From: Bacteroidota bacterium
GTDB lineage: Bacteria > Bacteroidota > Bacteroidia > Chitinophagales > Chitinophagaceae
DNA length: 64,000 bases
Assembly (NCBI GenBank): GCA_024640255.1
Contig: JAHEFI010000001.1
Coordinates: 186,001-250,000, forward strand
Direction: 5' to 3'
Part shown: positions 9,271 to 18,571 of the stretch, in pieces
How positions within the stretch are numbered: position 1 is the first letter of the stretch
Layout: each line of letters opens with the position of its first letter
Made by a program: the position numbers and the translations under genes
The notes under the pieces: generated by a model
Told to the model about the DNA's origin: nothing
Database searches by the model: none
Seen by the model: only the letters and a program-made list of their open reading frames with translations

Positions 9271-9702
9271 ATGAAAAAAACTATCTCCATACTTTTTTTA
9301 AGTGTAATGGCTTTATTGTTTACTAATAGTATTCATGCGCAAGCTATCAAAGAACATAAAGTAGTTATACAATTAAATACGGCTGACACAGCATCATGGT
9401 CAAGTACCATTGGTAATATTAGAAATTTACAAAAAATTTGGCCTAATAATATTAGTATTGAAGTAGTTGCTCATGGCAAAGGCTTGGATTTAATAGTGGC
9501 TAATAAAACACATTTAGCCAATGATGTAAATGCTTTGAGTAAGGAGGGTGTTGTGTTTGCAGCTTGTGAAAATTCTATGAGAAAACACAATGTTACTAAA
9601 GCAGATTTATTGCCAGTAGCTATTACGGTTCCCTCTGGTGTTGCCGAATTAGTTTTAAAGCAAGAACAAGGCTGGGCTTATTTAAAAGCCACCGTTAATT
9701 AA
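9271..9702 (+). CDS. Exported DsrE-family sulfur-relay-like protein
   Basis: This 143-residue protein has a Sec signal peptide ending near SIHAQA (residues 20-25). The rest has the DsrE/F fold pattern: a beta strand KVVIQLN, a helix, the VVAHGKGL strand, and a conserved cysteine in ACENSMRKH matching the usual sulfur-carrying position of the fold. Exported DsrE-like proteins are common beside cytochromes and sulfur enzymes in Bacteroidota; their exact role is unsettled. It starts 50 bp after the persulfide dioxygenase-like gene and ends 5 bp before a cytochrome gene, so the three are probably one operon. Confidence 0.8.
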   Translation: MKKTISILFLSVMALLFTNSIHAQAIKEHKVVIQLNTADTASWSSTIGNIRNLQKIWPNNISIEVVAHGKGLDLIVANKTHLANDVNALSKEGVVFAACENSMRKHNVTKADLLPVAITVPSGVAELVLKQEQGWAYLKATVN

Positions 9703-9707
9703 TTGCA

Positions 9708-10700
9708 TTGAGAAAAGTACAGTTATATTTTCTTTTATTTTTATTGATTTGCTTTTCTGTTTTTTACAGAATGTCAAAATCAAAAAAAATGTTGCGCGAT
9801 TATGAATCGGAACTTGCGAATGCACCTAAAGACAGTTCTGCATGGGTAGGTCCAGGACTGTATCAAATTCCATTACATTCAGATAAAGAAGGTCCTGCCA
9901 TTCAATACGGCTATGAATTAATTAAACATACTTCTATTTATTTAGGTCCTAAGGGAACTGTACAACAAACCACCAATGGAATGAATTGTACCAATTGTCA
10001 TTTAGAAGTGGGCACTAAGCCTTGGGGTTTAAATTATGGATCAGTGTATTCTACTTATCCAAAATTTAGAGCAAGGTCTGGTACAATTGAAACTATTTAT
10101 AAAAGAGTGAATGATTGCTTTGAAAGAAGTTTAAACGGTAAAGCGCTTGATACCAATTCAAAAGAAATGAAAGCCATTTATGCTTATATCAAATGGTTGG
10201 GTAAGAATGTGCCAAAGGGTCAAAAAGTTGTAGGCAGTGGGATTCAAACTATTCCATTTATGCAAACAGCGGCAAATATTGATAAAGGTGCAATTGTATA
10301 TAACCAACAATGTAGTAGTTGCCATGGCAATGATGGTGCTGGTAAAATGCAAGCATCAGGTGATTATTTTTTGTATCCGCCATTATGGGGAAAGCAAAGT
10401 TATAATGATGGCGCAGGCATGAATCAAATTACCAAGCTAGCGGGTTTTATTAAAAACAATATGCCAAATGGTATTAATTATCATCATACTACTTTAAGTA
10501 ACGAGGAGGCTTGGAATGTTGCGGCTTATATTAATAGTCATAATAGACCTTATAAAGACAAATCCAAAGACTGGCCAGATTTAGCAACCAAGCCTATTGA
10601 TTATCCTACGGGACCTTATATAGATAGCTTTTCAGAACAACAGCATCATTATGGTCCTTTTCAACCCATTCAAGATTTTTATAAAAAAATAAACAAGTAA
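9708..10700 (+). CDS. Diheme c-type cytochrome, TsdA (thiosulfate dehydrogenase)-like
   Basis: The first usable start is a TTG at 9708, giving a 330-residue protein with an N-terminal signal or anchor segment; an ATG at 9774 would cut into that segment. Two heme-binding motifs are present, CTNCH (94-98) and CSSCH (202-206). The block NDCFERSLNG (135-144) with KEMKAIYAYIKWLG resembles the catalytic heme domain of TsdA thiosulfate dehydrogenases and tetrathionate reductases. The second half is an ordinary cytochrome c domain. It likely works in the periplasm on thiosulfate or a related sulfur species made by the upstream enzymes. A strong terminator follows directly. Confidence 0.8.
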   Translation: MRKVQLYFLLFLLICFSVFYRMSKSKKMLRDYESELANAPKDSSAWVGPGLYQIPLHSDKEGPAIQYGYELIKHTSIYLGPKGTVQQTTNGMNCTNCHLEVGTKPWGLNYGSVYSTYPKFRARSGTIETIYKRVNDCFERSLNGKALDTNSKEMKAIYAYIKWLGKNVPKGQKVVGSGIQTIPFMQTAANIDKGAIVYNQQCSSCHGNDGAGKMQASGDYFLYPPLWGKQSYNDGAGMNQITKLAGFIKNNMPNGINYHHTTLSNEEAWNVAAYINSHNRPYKDKSKDWPDLATKPIDYPTGPYIDSFSEQQHHYGPFQPIQDFYKKINK

Positions 10701-10705
10701 AAAAA

Positions 10706-10733
10706 GGGGCGCTCAACGAGCGCCCCTTTTTTT
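10706..10733. terminator. Bidirectional terminator between cytochrome and S9 peptidase genes
   Basis: The arms GGGGCGCTC and GAGCGCCCC pair perfectly over nine bases around the loop AAC, with A5 before and T7 after, so the structure can terminate both convergent transcripts. Confidence 0.92.
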
Positions 10734-10750
10734 ACTTCTATAAGTTTAGA

Positions 10751-13231
10751 TTATTTCTTTCTCTCAATTTCTCTATTCATCTCTTCTACATCTACTGGTC
10801 TCTCAGTATTGTCTCCTAATAAATATTTAGAGAAATAATCAGCTGTTCTCCAGAACCAGTACTCATTCATGTCACCAAATCCATGTCTTTGTGTAGGAAG
10901 AATTAACATATCAAATCGCTTATTGGCTTTGATTAGTGCATTCACTACTCTAATAGTATTGGACGGATGTACGTTATTATCAATTTCACCGTGTATTAAT
11001 AATAATTTTCCTTTTAAGTTTTTAGCAATGTCTGGGTTTTTATCAATCATATAGCTAAAAGTAGTATCTCCCTTTGCTGAGATTTCTTCTTTAACGCCAT
11101 GATGTTTTTCGCTCCACCATCTATTGTAAACACTATTGTCATGATTGCCCGCATTACTCACCGCCACTTTAAATACATCAGGATATACCAACATCGCTGC
11201 TGTACTCATAAAACCTCCACCACTATGTCCATGAATGCCCACTTTGGTTCCATCGATATAAGAGAATCTATCTGATAACTGTTCAATAGCTGCTTTTTTA
11301 TCGGCTAATCCATAGTCTCTTAAATTACCATATCCATAATTGTGGTACCATTTACTTCTTCCAGGATGTCCGCCTCTGTTACCCATTGTAACCACCACAA
11401 ATCCCAATTGCGCCAATCTATCTATACGATCCATTCCCTTACTGAAACTTTTATTTACAGATTCAGTTTGAGGGCCAGGGTATACATACTCAATGATGGG
11501 ATATTTTTTAGTGCTATCAAAATCATAAGGCTTATACATTACTCCAAAAATATCAGTGATACCATCATCGGCTTTTACTTTGAATAATTCAGGGAATTTA
11601 TATCCAGCAGCAAATAAAGAACTTAGGTCTGCTGTTTCTAAATCCATTATTTTTTTTCCTTCACTAGAATACAATGCACTCACCGGAGTAGTATTCACTC
11701 TACTTGAATTATTTACAAAGAATAATTTTTTATCATTCAAGCTAAAGCTATGATCAAAATTTCCTGGATTTAATAATTGTAAACCTGATCCATCAAAATT
11801 CACTTTGTATAAGTGTAAATAGTAAGGGTCTTCTTTGGTGGTATTGTTTATTTGCTCTCTACCATTTCCAGAAAAATACAATATTCTTTTTTCTTCATCA
11901 ATCGCTACCACATCTTCGGTATGCCAAGGGCCTTGTGTAATTTGATTTTTCAAATTACCATTCTCGTCATATAAATAAAAATGTCCCCAACCATCTCTCT
12001 CGCTCCATTCAATAATTTCTTTTCCTTTATTCACCAAGCCTGGCTTTCTAATTTCGATAGAAGTATTTAAAGTCTCTTCAATCAAAGTTTTTACTGCACC
12101 TGTATTTACATCTACAATACATTGATCAATTTTTTTCAAATCTCTACTCGTTCTCGAGATATACATTTTATCATTAGTGCCTAACCAAATATTTGGCTTG
12201 AAATCGTCATCTCTGGTATTAACATTTCTTGTTTTATCCCAAATAGCAATATCCTGGTCTTTAAATTGAGAAACATTAATCTCTTTGTTGGTAAAACCAT
12301 TTGCATCAAACATATATAAATGATCTACTGGTGCATCTTTTTCTCCTGGCATCCAGTATTTATAGGTCTCTAAAGTAGGTCTAGGATCCGCGATACTATT
12401 AATAACCCATAGATCTTTCACCTTTGTATTATCTACTTTATTAATAGCAAAATGTTTACTATCCTCGCTCCAATATGCAAATACTGATTTTCTTTTGTTC
12501 TTATTTTTTTCAATATCTACATTGGTTTCTCCGCCGCCACCATAACTACTTTCACTATGCCAACTAAAATACAATTTGCCATCTGTTGTGATAGCATGTT
12601 CTACAATGCTTGAATCTTCCTCATTTTTTAATGCCTTTTCGTAATTGGCCTTATCCATCCAATACAAATTATAATTTCTGCCAAATAGAATAATATTTTG
12701 ATCTGGTGAAATATTAGCCCAAGTAGGTTTTTTCTTGGGTTTCTTTAAACCAACTAATTCATTTAATTGATTGGTTAATAAATTGTATTCGAAATAAAAT
12801 ACTTTTTTAATTTTTTCAGGCTTGCCATTTTTTGGAACCGTATCATCTTTGTTTATTTCCAAACTACTCTTTACTTCAAACTGAATCCAATTTTCATCTT
12901 TAATAAATTTTAAAGAATCAATAGGCAAGTGTAATCCATCAAAAGGATCTTTTACAATTTTTGTTAATTCCGCAGCCAATTTATCTCTATCAAACATTGG
13001 CTTTTTCTCAAGTTTAATTGGGTCTACAATTAACCATTGTTTTCCTTCGCTAGTTTCATAAGTGTACCAAAATTTATTGGATTGCTTTAACCAATGAGGG
13101 TCAACCGCTAAAGAAAAAATCATTTTATCTAATTTCTTTGGGGCAAATCTTGCCGCCAAATTATAATTAGCTTTCTGTTGTCCCCAGCTCAAAACTGGAA
13201 GCAGTAAAATTGCTAGTAAAAATTTACGCAT
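10751..13231 (-). CDS. Secreted S9 family peptidase (DPP-IV-like prolyl oligopeptidase)
   Basis: The 826-residue protein has a signal peptide ending near SWGQ. Residues about 50-570 form the propeller domain seen in dipeptidyl peptidase IV relatives. The C-terminal alpha/beta-hydrolase domain holds the triad Ser-670 in GHSGGG, Asp-751 in HGEIDNN and His-783 in QRHGFG. Such enzymes remove N-terminal dipeptides, often after proline, from peptides in the periplasm. It is monocistronic: a bidirectional terminator follows it, and a divergent VOC-family gene lies upstream. Confidence 0.92.
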   Translation of the reverse strand: MRKFLLAILLLPVLSWGQQKANYNLAARFAPKKLDKMIFSLAVDPHWLKQSNKFWYTYETSEGKQWLIVDPIKLEKKPMFDRDKLAAELTKIVKDPFDGLHLPIDSLKFIKDENWIQFEVKSSLEINKDDTVPKNGKPEKIKKVFYFEYNLLTNQLNELVGLKKPKKKPTWANISPDQNIILFGRNYNLYWMDKANYEKALKNEEDSSIVEHAITTDGKLYFSWHSESSYGGGGETNVDIEKNKNKRKSVFAYWSEDSKHFAINKVDNTKVKDLWVINSIADPRPTLETYKYWMPGEKDAPVDHLYMFDANGFTNKEINVSQFKDQDIAIWDKTRNVNTRDDDFKPNIWLGTNDKMYISRTSRDLKKIDQCIVDVNTGAVKTLIEETLNTSIEIRKPGLVNKGKEIIEWSERDGWGHFYLYDENGNLKNQITQGPWHTEDVVAIDEEKRILYFSGNGREQINNTTKEDPYYLHLYKVNFDGSGLQLLNPGNFDHSFSLNDKKLFFVNNSSRVNTTPVSALYSSEGKKIMDLETADLSSLFAAGYKFPELFKVKADDGITDIFGVMYKPYDFDSTKKYPIIEYVYPGPQTESVNKSFSKGMDRIDRLAQLGFVVVTMGNRGGHPGRSKWYHNYGYGNLRDYGLADKKAAIEQLSDRFSYIDGTKVGIHGHSGGGFMSTAAMLVYPDVFKVAVSNAGNHDNSVYNRWWSEKHHGVKEEISAKGDTTFSYMIDKNPDIAKNLKGKLLLIHGEIDNNVHPSNTIRVVNALIKANKRFDMLILPTQRHGFGDMNEYWFWRTADYFSKYLLGDNTERPVDVEEMNREIERKK

Positions 13232-13283
13232 GTGTATTTATTTATTGGAGAAAGTTAATGATATTTAAGTAAAATTGAAAACC

Positions 13284-13697
13284 ATGCATATAAAAATTAA
13301 TGGCATTCAGCATATAGGGATTCCTGTTACAAATTTAAAACTGTCGGAAGCTTTTTATGAGGGTCTTGGCTTTGAAAATGTAATGAGTACATATTTTGAA
13401 ATAAATGGGAATAAGGGCTATGTTTCAATGATGCAAAGAGATACCATGGTGATGGAATTGTACCAGATGCCTGAGCCGGAATTAGCTGAAATTAGACAGA
13501 GAGGCAATGGGCATGTGGATCATGTGGCATTCGATGTTGATGACGCAGACCAAACCTATCAAACCCTTAAAGACAATGGTTATCAAATGATGGAGCCTGC
13601 CCCGGTTTTCTTACAATTTTGGCAAAAAGGCTGTAAATATTTCAATATAGTTGGCCCAGATGGAGAACGTTTAGAGTTTAATGAGATTATCAGATAA
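13284..13697 (+). CDS. VOC (glyoxalase/bleomycin resistance) family protein
   Basis: I take the ATG at 13284 rather than a TTG three codons earlier, giving 137 residues. Two beta-alpha-beta-beta-beta modules are visible. The likely metal ligands follow the usual His-Glu-His-Glu order: His-10 (IQHIGIPV), Glu-59, His-80 (GHVDHVAFD) and Glu-131 (GERLEFNE). The superfamily includes lactoylglutathione lyase, dioxygenases, epimerases and antibiotic-binding proteins, and no feature tells which this is. It lies 100 bp before an efflux operon but is separated from it by a long hairpin. Confidence 0.8.
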   Translation: MHIKINGIQHIGIPVTNLKLSEAFYEGLGFENVMSTYFEINGNKGYVSMMQRDTMVMELYQMPEPELAEIRQRGNGHVDHVAFDVDDADQTYQTLKDNGYQMMEPAPVFLQFWQKGCKYFNIVGPDGERLEFNEIIR

Positions 13698-13734
13698 TTT
13701 AATCAGCCGTTAATCAATTTTTGGACTCCCTTCC

Positions 13735-13789
13735 CTTAATTTAATGTAAATTGCGCAGGCTATTCGCTACAATTTATCATTAAATTAAG
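13735..13789. promoter_or_regulatory. Long imperfect hairpin/dyad just upstream of emrA-like gene
   Basis: Arms 13735-13753 and 13770-13789 pair over 19 bases with one bulged T at 13777: CTTAATTTAATG pairs with CATTAAATTAAG, and TAAATTG with CAATTTA. The enclosed loop has a GCG/CGC that can extend the stem. It ends 8 bp before the start codon at 13798. It could be a repressor site for the efflux operon or an mRNA structure that controls translation; there is no U tract, so it is not a terminator. Confidence 0.5.
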
Positions 13790-13797
13790 TTTATCTA

Positions 13798-14838
13798 ATG
13801 GAGCAGAATCAATCAAGTAATAAAGCGGCAACAATCAGAAAAATTGTTATTGGTGCCTTAATTGCAGTGGCTTTATTTTTCGGAGGTAAAAAAGTTGTTT
13901 TTTCATTAACGCATGAGACTACCGATAATGCGCAAATTGAAACCAATATTGTGCCAGTATTAACCAGGATTGCAGGATATGTGAAAACGTTAGACATAAA
14001 AGATTTTGATTCAGTTAGTCAAAATCAATTAGTAGCCGAAATTGATGATGCTGATTTAAAAATGCAATTAGAAGAACAGCAATCAGAATTGCAACAAGCC
14101 AATGCAGATTTGGCTAATGCAAAAGCACAATTAGCTAATGCTATTCTTTCTTTACAAAGTAATAAAGGGGCAATTGATTTAAAGAAAATTCGTCAGCAAA
14201 AAACTATCAATGATTTAAAAAGAGATCAAAATCTTTTTAAAGAACAAGCTATCACTAGAAAGCAAGTGGAAGAAACAGAGTTTCAAGTGGCTTCAGCCAA
14301 TCAAGAATTAACCAACGCTCAAACAGATTTAGCGACTGCAAAAAATAGAATTGAAGTTTTAAAAGAAAATTTGAATAGAGCTATTGCGATGATAGAAATG
14401 AAAAAAACTAGAATCAAAGAAACTGAGTTAAAATTATCTTATACAAAAATTACAGCTCCAACTACCGGAAAAATTGGCAAGAAGAATATTAGTATTGGAC
14501 AATTTGTACAAGCGGGTACTCCTTTATTTTCTATTGTAAACGATAGTAGTTACTGGATTGTAGCCAATTTCAAAGAAAGTCAATTGGAATATTTACAAGA
14601 AGGTAAGCAAGTAAAAATTAGAGTAGATGCTTTTCCTGAATTAGATGTGAAAGGCACTATTACCAGTTTAAGTGATGCTACTGGTGCAAAATTTTCTTTA
14701 TTGCCTCCAGATAATTCTAGTGGTAATTTTATTAAAGTTACACAAAGAGTTCCAGTAAAAATATCTATTGACAACCAAGCTGCTTTTAAAAATAAATTAA
14801 GAGCGGGTATGAGTGTTTTCATCACTGTTGACAAATAA
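13798..14838 (+). CDS. HlyD/EmrA-type periplasmic adaptor of a multidrug efflux pump
   Basis: The 346-residue protein starts with a short cytoplasmic segment and one membrane span (about 12-30). It continues with a biotinyl/lipoyl half-motif after IAGYV, a long Ala/Gln/Leu-rich coiled coil (about 80-220), the second lipoyl half at SIGQFVQAGTPLFSI, and a beta-barrel domain. This is the usual order of membrane-fusion proteins working with DHA2 transporters. The next gene is such a transporter, starting 4 bp after this stop, and a TolC-like gene follows. The substrates of the pump are unknown. Confidence 0.93.
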   Translation: MEQNQSSNKAATIRKIVIGALIAVALFFGGKKVVFSLTHETTDNAQIETNIVPVLTRIAGYVKTLDIKDFDSVSQNQLVAEIDDADLKMQLEEQQSELQQANADLANAKAQLANAILSLQSNKGAIDLKKIRQQKTINDLKRDQNLFKEQAITRKQVEETEFQVASANQELTNAQTDLATAKNRIEVLKENLNRAIAMIEMKKTRIKETELKLSYTKITAPTTGKIGKKNISIGQFVQAGTPLFSIVNDSSYWIVANFKESQLEYLQEGKQVKIRVDAFPELDVKGTITSLSDATGAKFSLLPPDNSSGNFIKVTQRVPVKISIDNQAAFKNKLRAGMSVFITVDK

Positions 14839-14842
14839 TATA

Positions 14843-16417
14843 ATGGCATCCGCAAAAGGTTTCGCAAAATTTATTATCGTAATTACCACTGTATCGGCTG
14901 CCATCATGGAGCTGATAGACACTTCTATTGTGAATGTGGCTCTTACGGATATTTCCGGAAGCTTGGGGGTTAGTATCGAAGATATTAGCTGGGTGATTAC
15001 CTCTTATGCCATTGCCAATGTGATCATTATTCCATTGACTGGATTTTTAGCAGAGTATTTTGGTAGAAAAAATTATTATATAGTCTCCATGATTATATTC
15101 ACTGCCGCCTCTTATTTGTGCGGTCAGTCGGATAGTTTGATTGAATTAATTATTTGGAGATTTGTTCAAGGTGTGGGTGGTGGTGCCTTATTGTCTACTT
15201 CACAAGCTATTTTATTTGATGCTTTTGAGCCAAAGGATAGACCCATGGCAGCAGGTTTATTTGGGATGGGTATTGTATTGGGTCCAACACTGGGACCAAC
15301 TTTAGGTGGTTGGATTATAGAAAACAATAGCTGGCCATTGATCTTTATGATTAATATACCTATTGGTGCTATTGCTACTTTCCTGGCTTTCACTTTTATT
15401 GATAAAAAAGAAGGAGAAGGTAAAAACAAGCAAAATATTAAGATCGATTATACGGGCATTTTATTACTAGCCGTAGGTATCGGTTGTTTACAATATGTAT
15501 TAGAAAGAGGAGAATCAGAAGAGTGGTTTAGCAGTGAAACTATTCGTTTTTGTTCCATGATAGCTGTTGTGGGACTTGGATTATTTATATGGTATGAATT
15601 AAGTATTAAGCAGCCTGCGGTGAATCTAAGGGTACTGACTAATCGAAATCTTGCCTTCACTACCGTATTCACTTTTGTAGCAGGCTTCGGCTTATTTACC
15701 TCTGTATTTGTTTATCCTGTTTTAGCGCAAAGAGTAATGGGATATACTGCTTTTGAAACGGGTATCTCGCTACTTCCACCAACCCTGGCTGGGGTAATTA
15801 TGATGCCCATTATTGGTAAACTAATGAGCAAGGGTGTAACACCTATACCTTTTGTAATAGTTGGTTTTACTTTATTTTCTGTTTATGCATTTTATAGTGC
15901 AGCAATGCCACCAGATGCTAGCAAATGGGATTGGTTCTGGCCATTATTAATTAGAGCGTTTGGAATTTCAATGAGCCAGCTGCCATTAATCAATCAAGCT
16001 GTAGTTGGTTTGGAATCCAAAGATTATGCATCGGGCATTTCATTAAATAATATGATTCGTCAATTAGGTGGTGCCTTTGGTATTGCTATTGCCAATAATT
16101 ATGTGGCACAACAATATTTTAAACATAGATCTAATTTAGTAGCTCATATCCCAGCAGATGGAGCAGCATGGCAAGAAAGAGTAGGTACCATTAGTCAGGG
16201 TATCATTGCAAAAACCGGAGATGTTCATGGAGCTACTCAAAAAGCATATAAATTAATTGACTTATCAATTGATAGACAATCTTATTATTTATCGTATTTA
16301 GATACGTTTAGATTGGTAGGAATTTTCTTTTTGTTAGTTATACCATTGGTATTCTTTTTAAGAACAAGTAAAAAAATGGATAAGGAAGCTGCAAAAGCAG
16401 CTGCTGAAGCACATTAA
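14843..16417 (+). CDS. DHA2-family (EmrB/QacA-like) MFS multidrug transporter
   Basis: I start at the ATG at 14843; an in-frame GTG at 14813 lies inside the upstream gene. The 524-residue protein has about 14 membrane spans. Visible are the family's early acidic signature ELIDTSIVNVAL in span 1, motif A as GFLAEYFGRKNYY, and the glycine-rich motif C region GPTLGPTLGGWI. DHA2 transporters export drugs by proton antiport. With the adaptor before it and the TolC-like channel after it (10 bp gap), it forms a complete tripartite pump. Confidence 0.93.
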   Translation: MASAKGFAKFIIVITTVSAAIMELIDTSIVNVALTDISGSLGVSIEDISWVITSYAIANVIIIPLTGFLAEYFGRKNYYIVSMIIFTAASYLCGQSDSLIELIIWRFVQGVGGGALLSTSQAILFDAFEPKDRPMAAGLFGMGIVLGPTLGPTLGGWIIENNSWPLIFMINIPIGAIATFLAFTFIDKKEGEGKNKQNIKIDYTGILLLAVGIGCLQYVLERGESEEWFSSETIRFCSMIAVVGLGLFIWYELSIKQPAVNLRVLTNRNLAFTTVFTFVAGFGLFTSVFVYPVLAQRVMGYTAFETGISLLPPTLAGVIMMPIIGKLMSKGVTPIPFVIVGFTLFSVYAFYSAAMPPDASKWDWFWPLLIRAFGISMSQLPLINQAVVGLESKDYASGISLNNMIRQLGGAFGIAIANNYVAQQYFKHRSNLVAHIPADGAAWQERVGTISQGIIAKTGDVHGATQKAYKLIDLSIDRQSYYLSYLDTFRLVGIFFLLVIPLVFFLRTSKKMDKEAAKAAAEAH

Positions 16418-16427
16418 AATAAAAAGT

Positions 16428-17714
16428 ATGAAAAAAGTTATTGTTTTATTATTAAGTACATTGACGCTATCATTGAGTATTTCTGCTCAAAACTTAGTAA
16501 ACAATGAATTACAAAATATATTAAATCAATCATTGGTTTATTTTCCTAAAGTAAAAGAGGTTCAACAAACTGTTGAGCTTGCTGAAGAAAAATTAAAATT
16601 GACGCAATTAAATAGCTATCCAGATATTAGCTTTGACGCAAGCTATGCATATGTGCAACCTAAAATTGAAGTAGCTTTTGGAGAGAAGATGTTTCAGTTT
16701 GCTCCAGAGCACAACTATGGTGCAGCAGTGAATGGAGTTTACACTTTATTAGATTTCGGCAGATTGAAAGCAAATATCGAAAAATCTAAAATGGAATTGC
16801 AAACATCTAAGCATGTTGCAGCACAATTAAAAGAGTCTTTATTTTATCAAATAACTCAATTGTATTTTCAAATCATTTACGCTAAAAAAGCAATTGATAT
16901 TCAAAAAACTGTTTTAGAAGTATTGAATGAGAATAAAAAAATTATTGAGACTCAATTAAAAAATGGCAATGCTATTCAATTAGACTTATTAACTATTCAA
17001 TCCAAAATAGACAACGAGAATAACAGAAAGATTGACTTAGAAACTAATTTGAAGAAGTTGATTAATTTATTGAGCTATGCAACAGGTATAGATCAGGTGA
17101 ATGAAACTAACTTAGCTTTTAATATTAAAAATTATACTGCTGAAGAAGCTTTGCAACAAGCTTTGATGAATAATCCAAGTTTGGCTATAGCAAAAGATAA
17201 AGTAAGTGTAGCAAAAGCCGAATTAGAAGTAAGTAAGTTAAATTCAAAGCCTTATGTAGGATTAAAAGCAAGTGTGGGATCTAAGAATGGCTATTTGCCT
17301 GCTATTCAAGACCAAAGATTTAATTACAATGCAGGAATAGGCTTATCTGTACCCTTATTCAATGGTGGCAAAATCAAACAAGCGGTAAAAATTCATGAAC
17401 AAGGTTTAGCAATTCAAGAAACTGTCGCAACAGCCTTGGTGCATGATTTTGAAAAAGATATCAAAGCAACTATTATTGACATTGAAAGCAATCAAAATAG
17501 AATTACTAATGCAACTAGTCAAATAGAACAAGCAGCTTTGGCGCAAAAATTAAGCAATGCTAAATTGTTGAATGGTACAGCAACGCCAGTAGAAATTACT
17601 AGTACCAACTCAGACTACCAAAGAGCCTTATTGAACCAATTACAATATCAATACCAACTTTGTAATGCCAAATTAGAATTGGCTAAATTAATGGGCTTAG
17701 AACTAGTGCATTAA
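16428..17714 (+). CDS. TolC-family outer membrane efflux channel
   Basis: This 428-residue protein has a signal peptide ending at SISAQ and two repeated long-helix regions typical of TolC channels, with Gln-, Leu- and Asn-rich coiled coils at about 130-230 and 330-425. It is the third gene of the efflux operon and would provide the outer membrane exit duct. Its last 4 bp overlap the end of the convergent NIPSNAP-family gene, and no terminator lies between them. Confidence 0.93.
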   Translation: MKKVIVLLLSTLTLSLSISAQNLVNNELQNILNQSLVYFPKVKEVQQTVELAEEKLKLTQLNSYPDISFDASYAYVQPKIEVAFGEKMFQFAPEHNYGAAVNGVYTLLDFGRLKANIEKSKMELQTSKHVAAQLKESLFYQITQLYFQIIYAKKAIDIQKTVLEVLNENKKIIETQLKNGNAIQLDLLTIQSKIDNENNRKIDLETNLKKLINLLSYATGIDQVNETNLAFNIKNYTAEEALQQALMNNPSLAIAKDKVSVAKAELEVSKLNSKPYVGLKASVGSKNGYLPAIQDQRFNYNAGIGLSVPLFNGGKIKQAVKIHEQGLAIQETVATALVHDFEKDIKATIIDIESNQNRITNATSQIEQAALAQKLSNAKLLNGTATPVEITSTNSDYQRALLNQLQYQYQLCNAKLELAKLMGLELVH

Positions 17715-18493
17715 AAATCTGCATAATCTCTAGCATACATTAATACTGTTTCATTTCTGTTAACAGAATTCATGTATTTTGGCATATTAGAAATGCTTTT
17801 CCATTCTGGTGATGCACTGAATGCTTTCCAATGTTCATTTCTATCATCCATATTATTGAAGCTAGTCATGTAGATTAAATTAGGCATTCTTGGTCCAGCA
17901 ATGGCCTTAGAGTAAAAAATTGCATTAAAATTAAGACGCTTAAATAAAACTACTTCACCACCTTGATTAAACATATGTACTTTTCTTAAGTGCATATTTT
18001 CTGTAGGACTTTCGTAACTTCTATATTCGTAAACTCTTTCTGGAGATTTAGTTAAACTAGATTCTTTTACATATGTTGGTTGATCAATAAAAGATTTGGT
18101 AATAATTCTCTCTACTCTATTATATGGAAGACTTCCATCTGTATTTTCTAAATCCACTAATTCGTTTTTAGTCATTGGATCTAGTTTTTCTACTGCTTGA
18201 TCTAATTGATCTAACATATTTAAACTAGCCATTGGCAACCAAACATAAATTCTTTTATCAGTAGCAGTATCATTGTCTATTGGCGCAAATACACCTACTT
18301 TCTTAATTCCTGTTTTATGTAAATAAGGCAAGTAAGTATTTTTTAGATAAGCATCTATGCCATTTATTTGATTTAGATTACTACAGTGGTAAATCTGAAT
18401 TAAATAAAATTCTCTTTCAATATTTTTCATTGGTTTAGCCCAACTGTTTAGAGAGAAGAAAGCGACAATAACTACTAGAGTAAATTTTTTCAT
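17711..18493 (-). CDS. Exported NIPSNAP-family protein
   Basis: The 260-residue protein has a signal peptide ending near SWAK. Two ferredoxin-like alpha/beta barrel (NIPSNAP) halves follow: the first around REFYLIQIYHCSN, the second around RVYEYRSYESPTENM, the latter a classic NIPSNAP opening. The function of this family is not established; exported copies are frequent in Bacteroidota genomes. It is convergent with the TolC gene and divergent from a sugar permease gene. Confidence 0.85.
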   Translation of the reverse strand: MKKFTLVVIVAFFSLNSWAKPMKNIEREFYLIQIYHCSNLNQINGIDAYLKNTYLPYLHKTGIKKVGVFAPIDNDTATDKRIYVWLPMASLNMLDQLDQAVEKLDPMTKNELVDLENTDGSLPYNRVERIITKSFIDQPTYVKESSLTKSPERVYEYRSYESPTENMHLRKVHMFNQGGEVVLFKRLNFNAIFYSKAIAGPRMPNLIYMTSFNNMDDRNEHWKAFSASPEWKSISNMPKYMNSVNRNETVLMYARDYADF

Positions 18494-18571
18494 ATGCTTG
18501 AATTGTATAGTAAATGTAGGATTTTAATCTTCTAATAAATGTTTTCCTTATATTTAAATAAAATTATTAGG

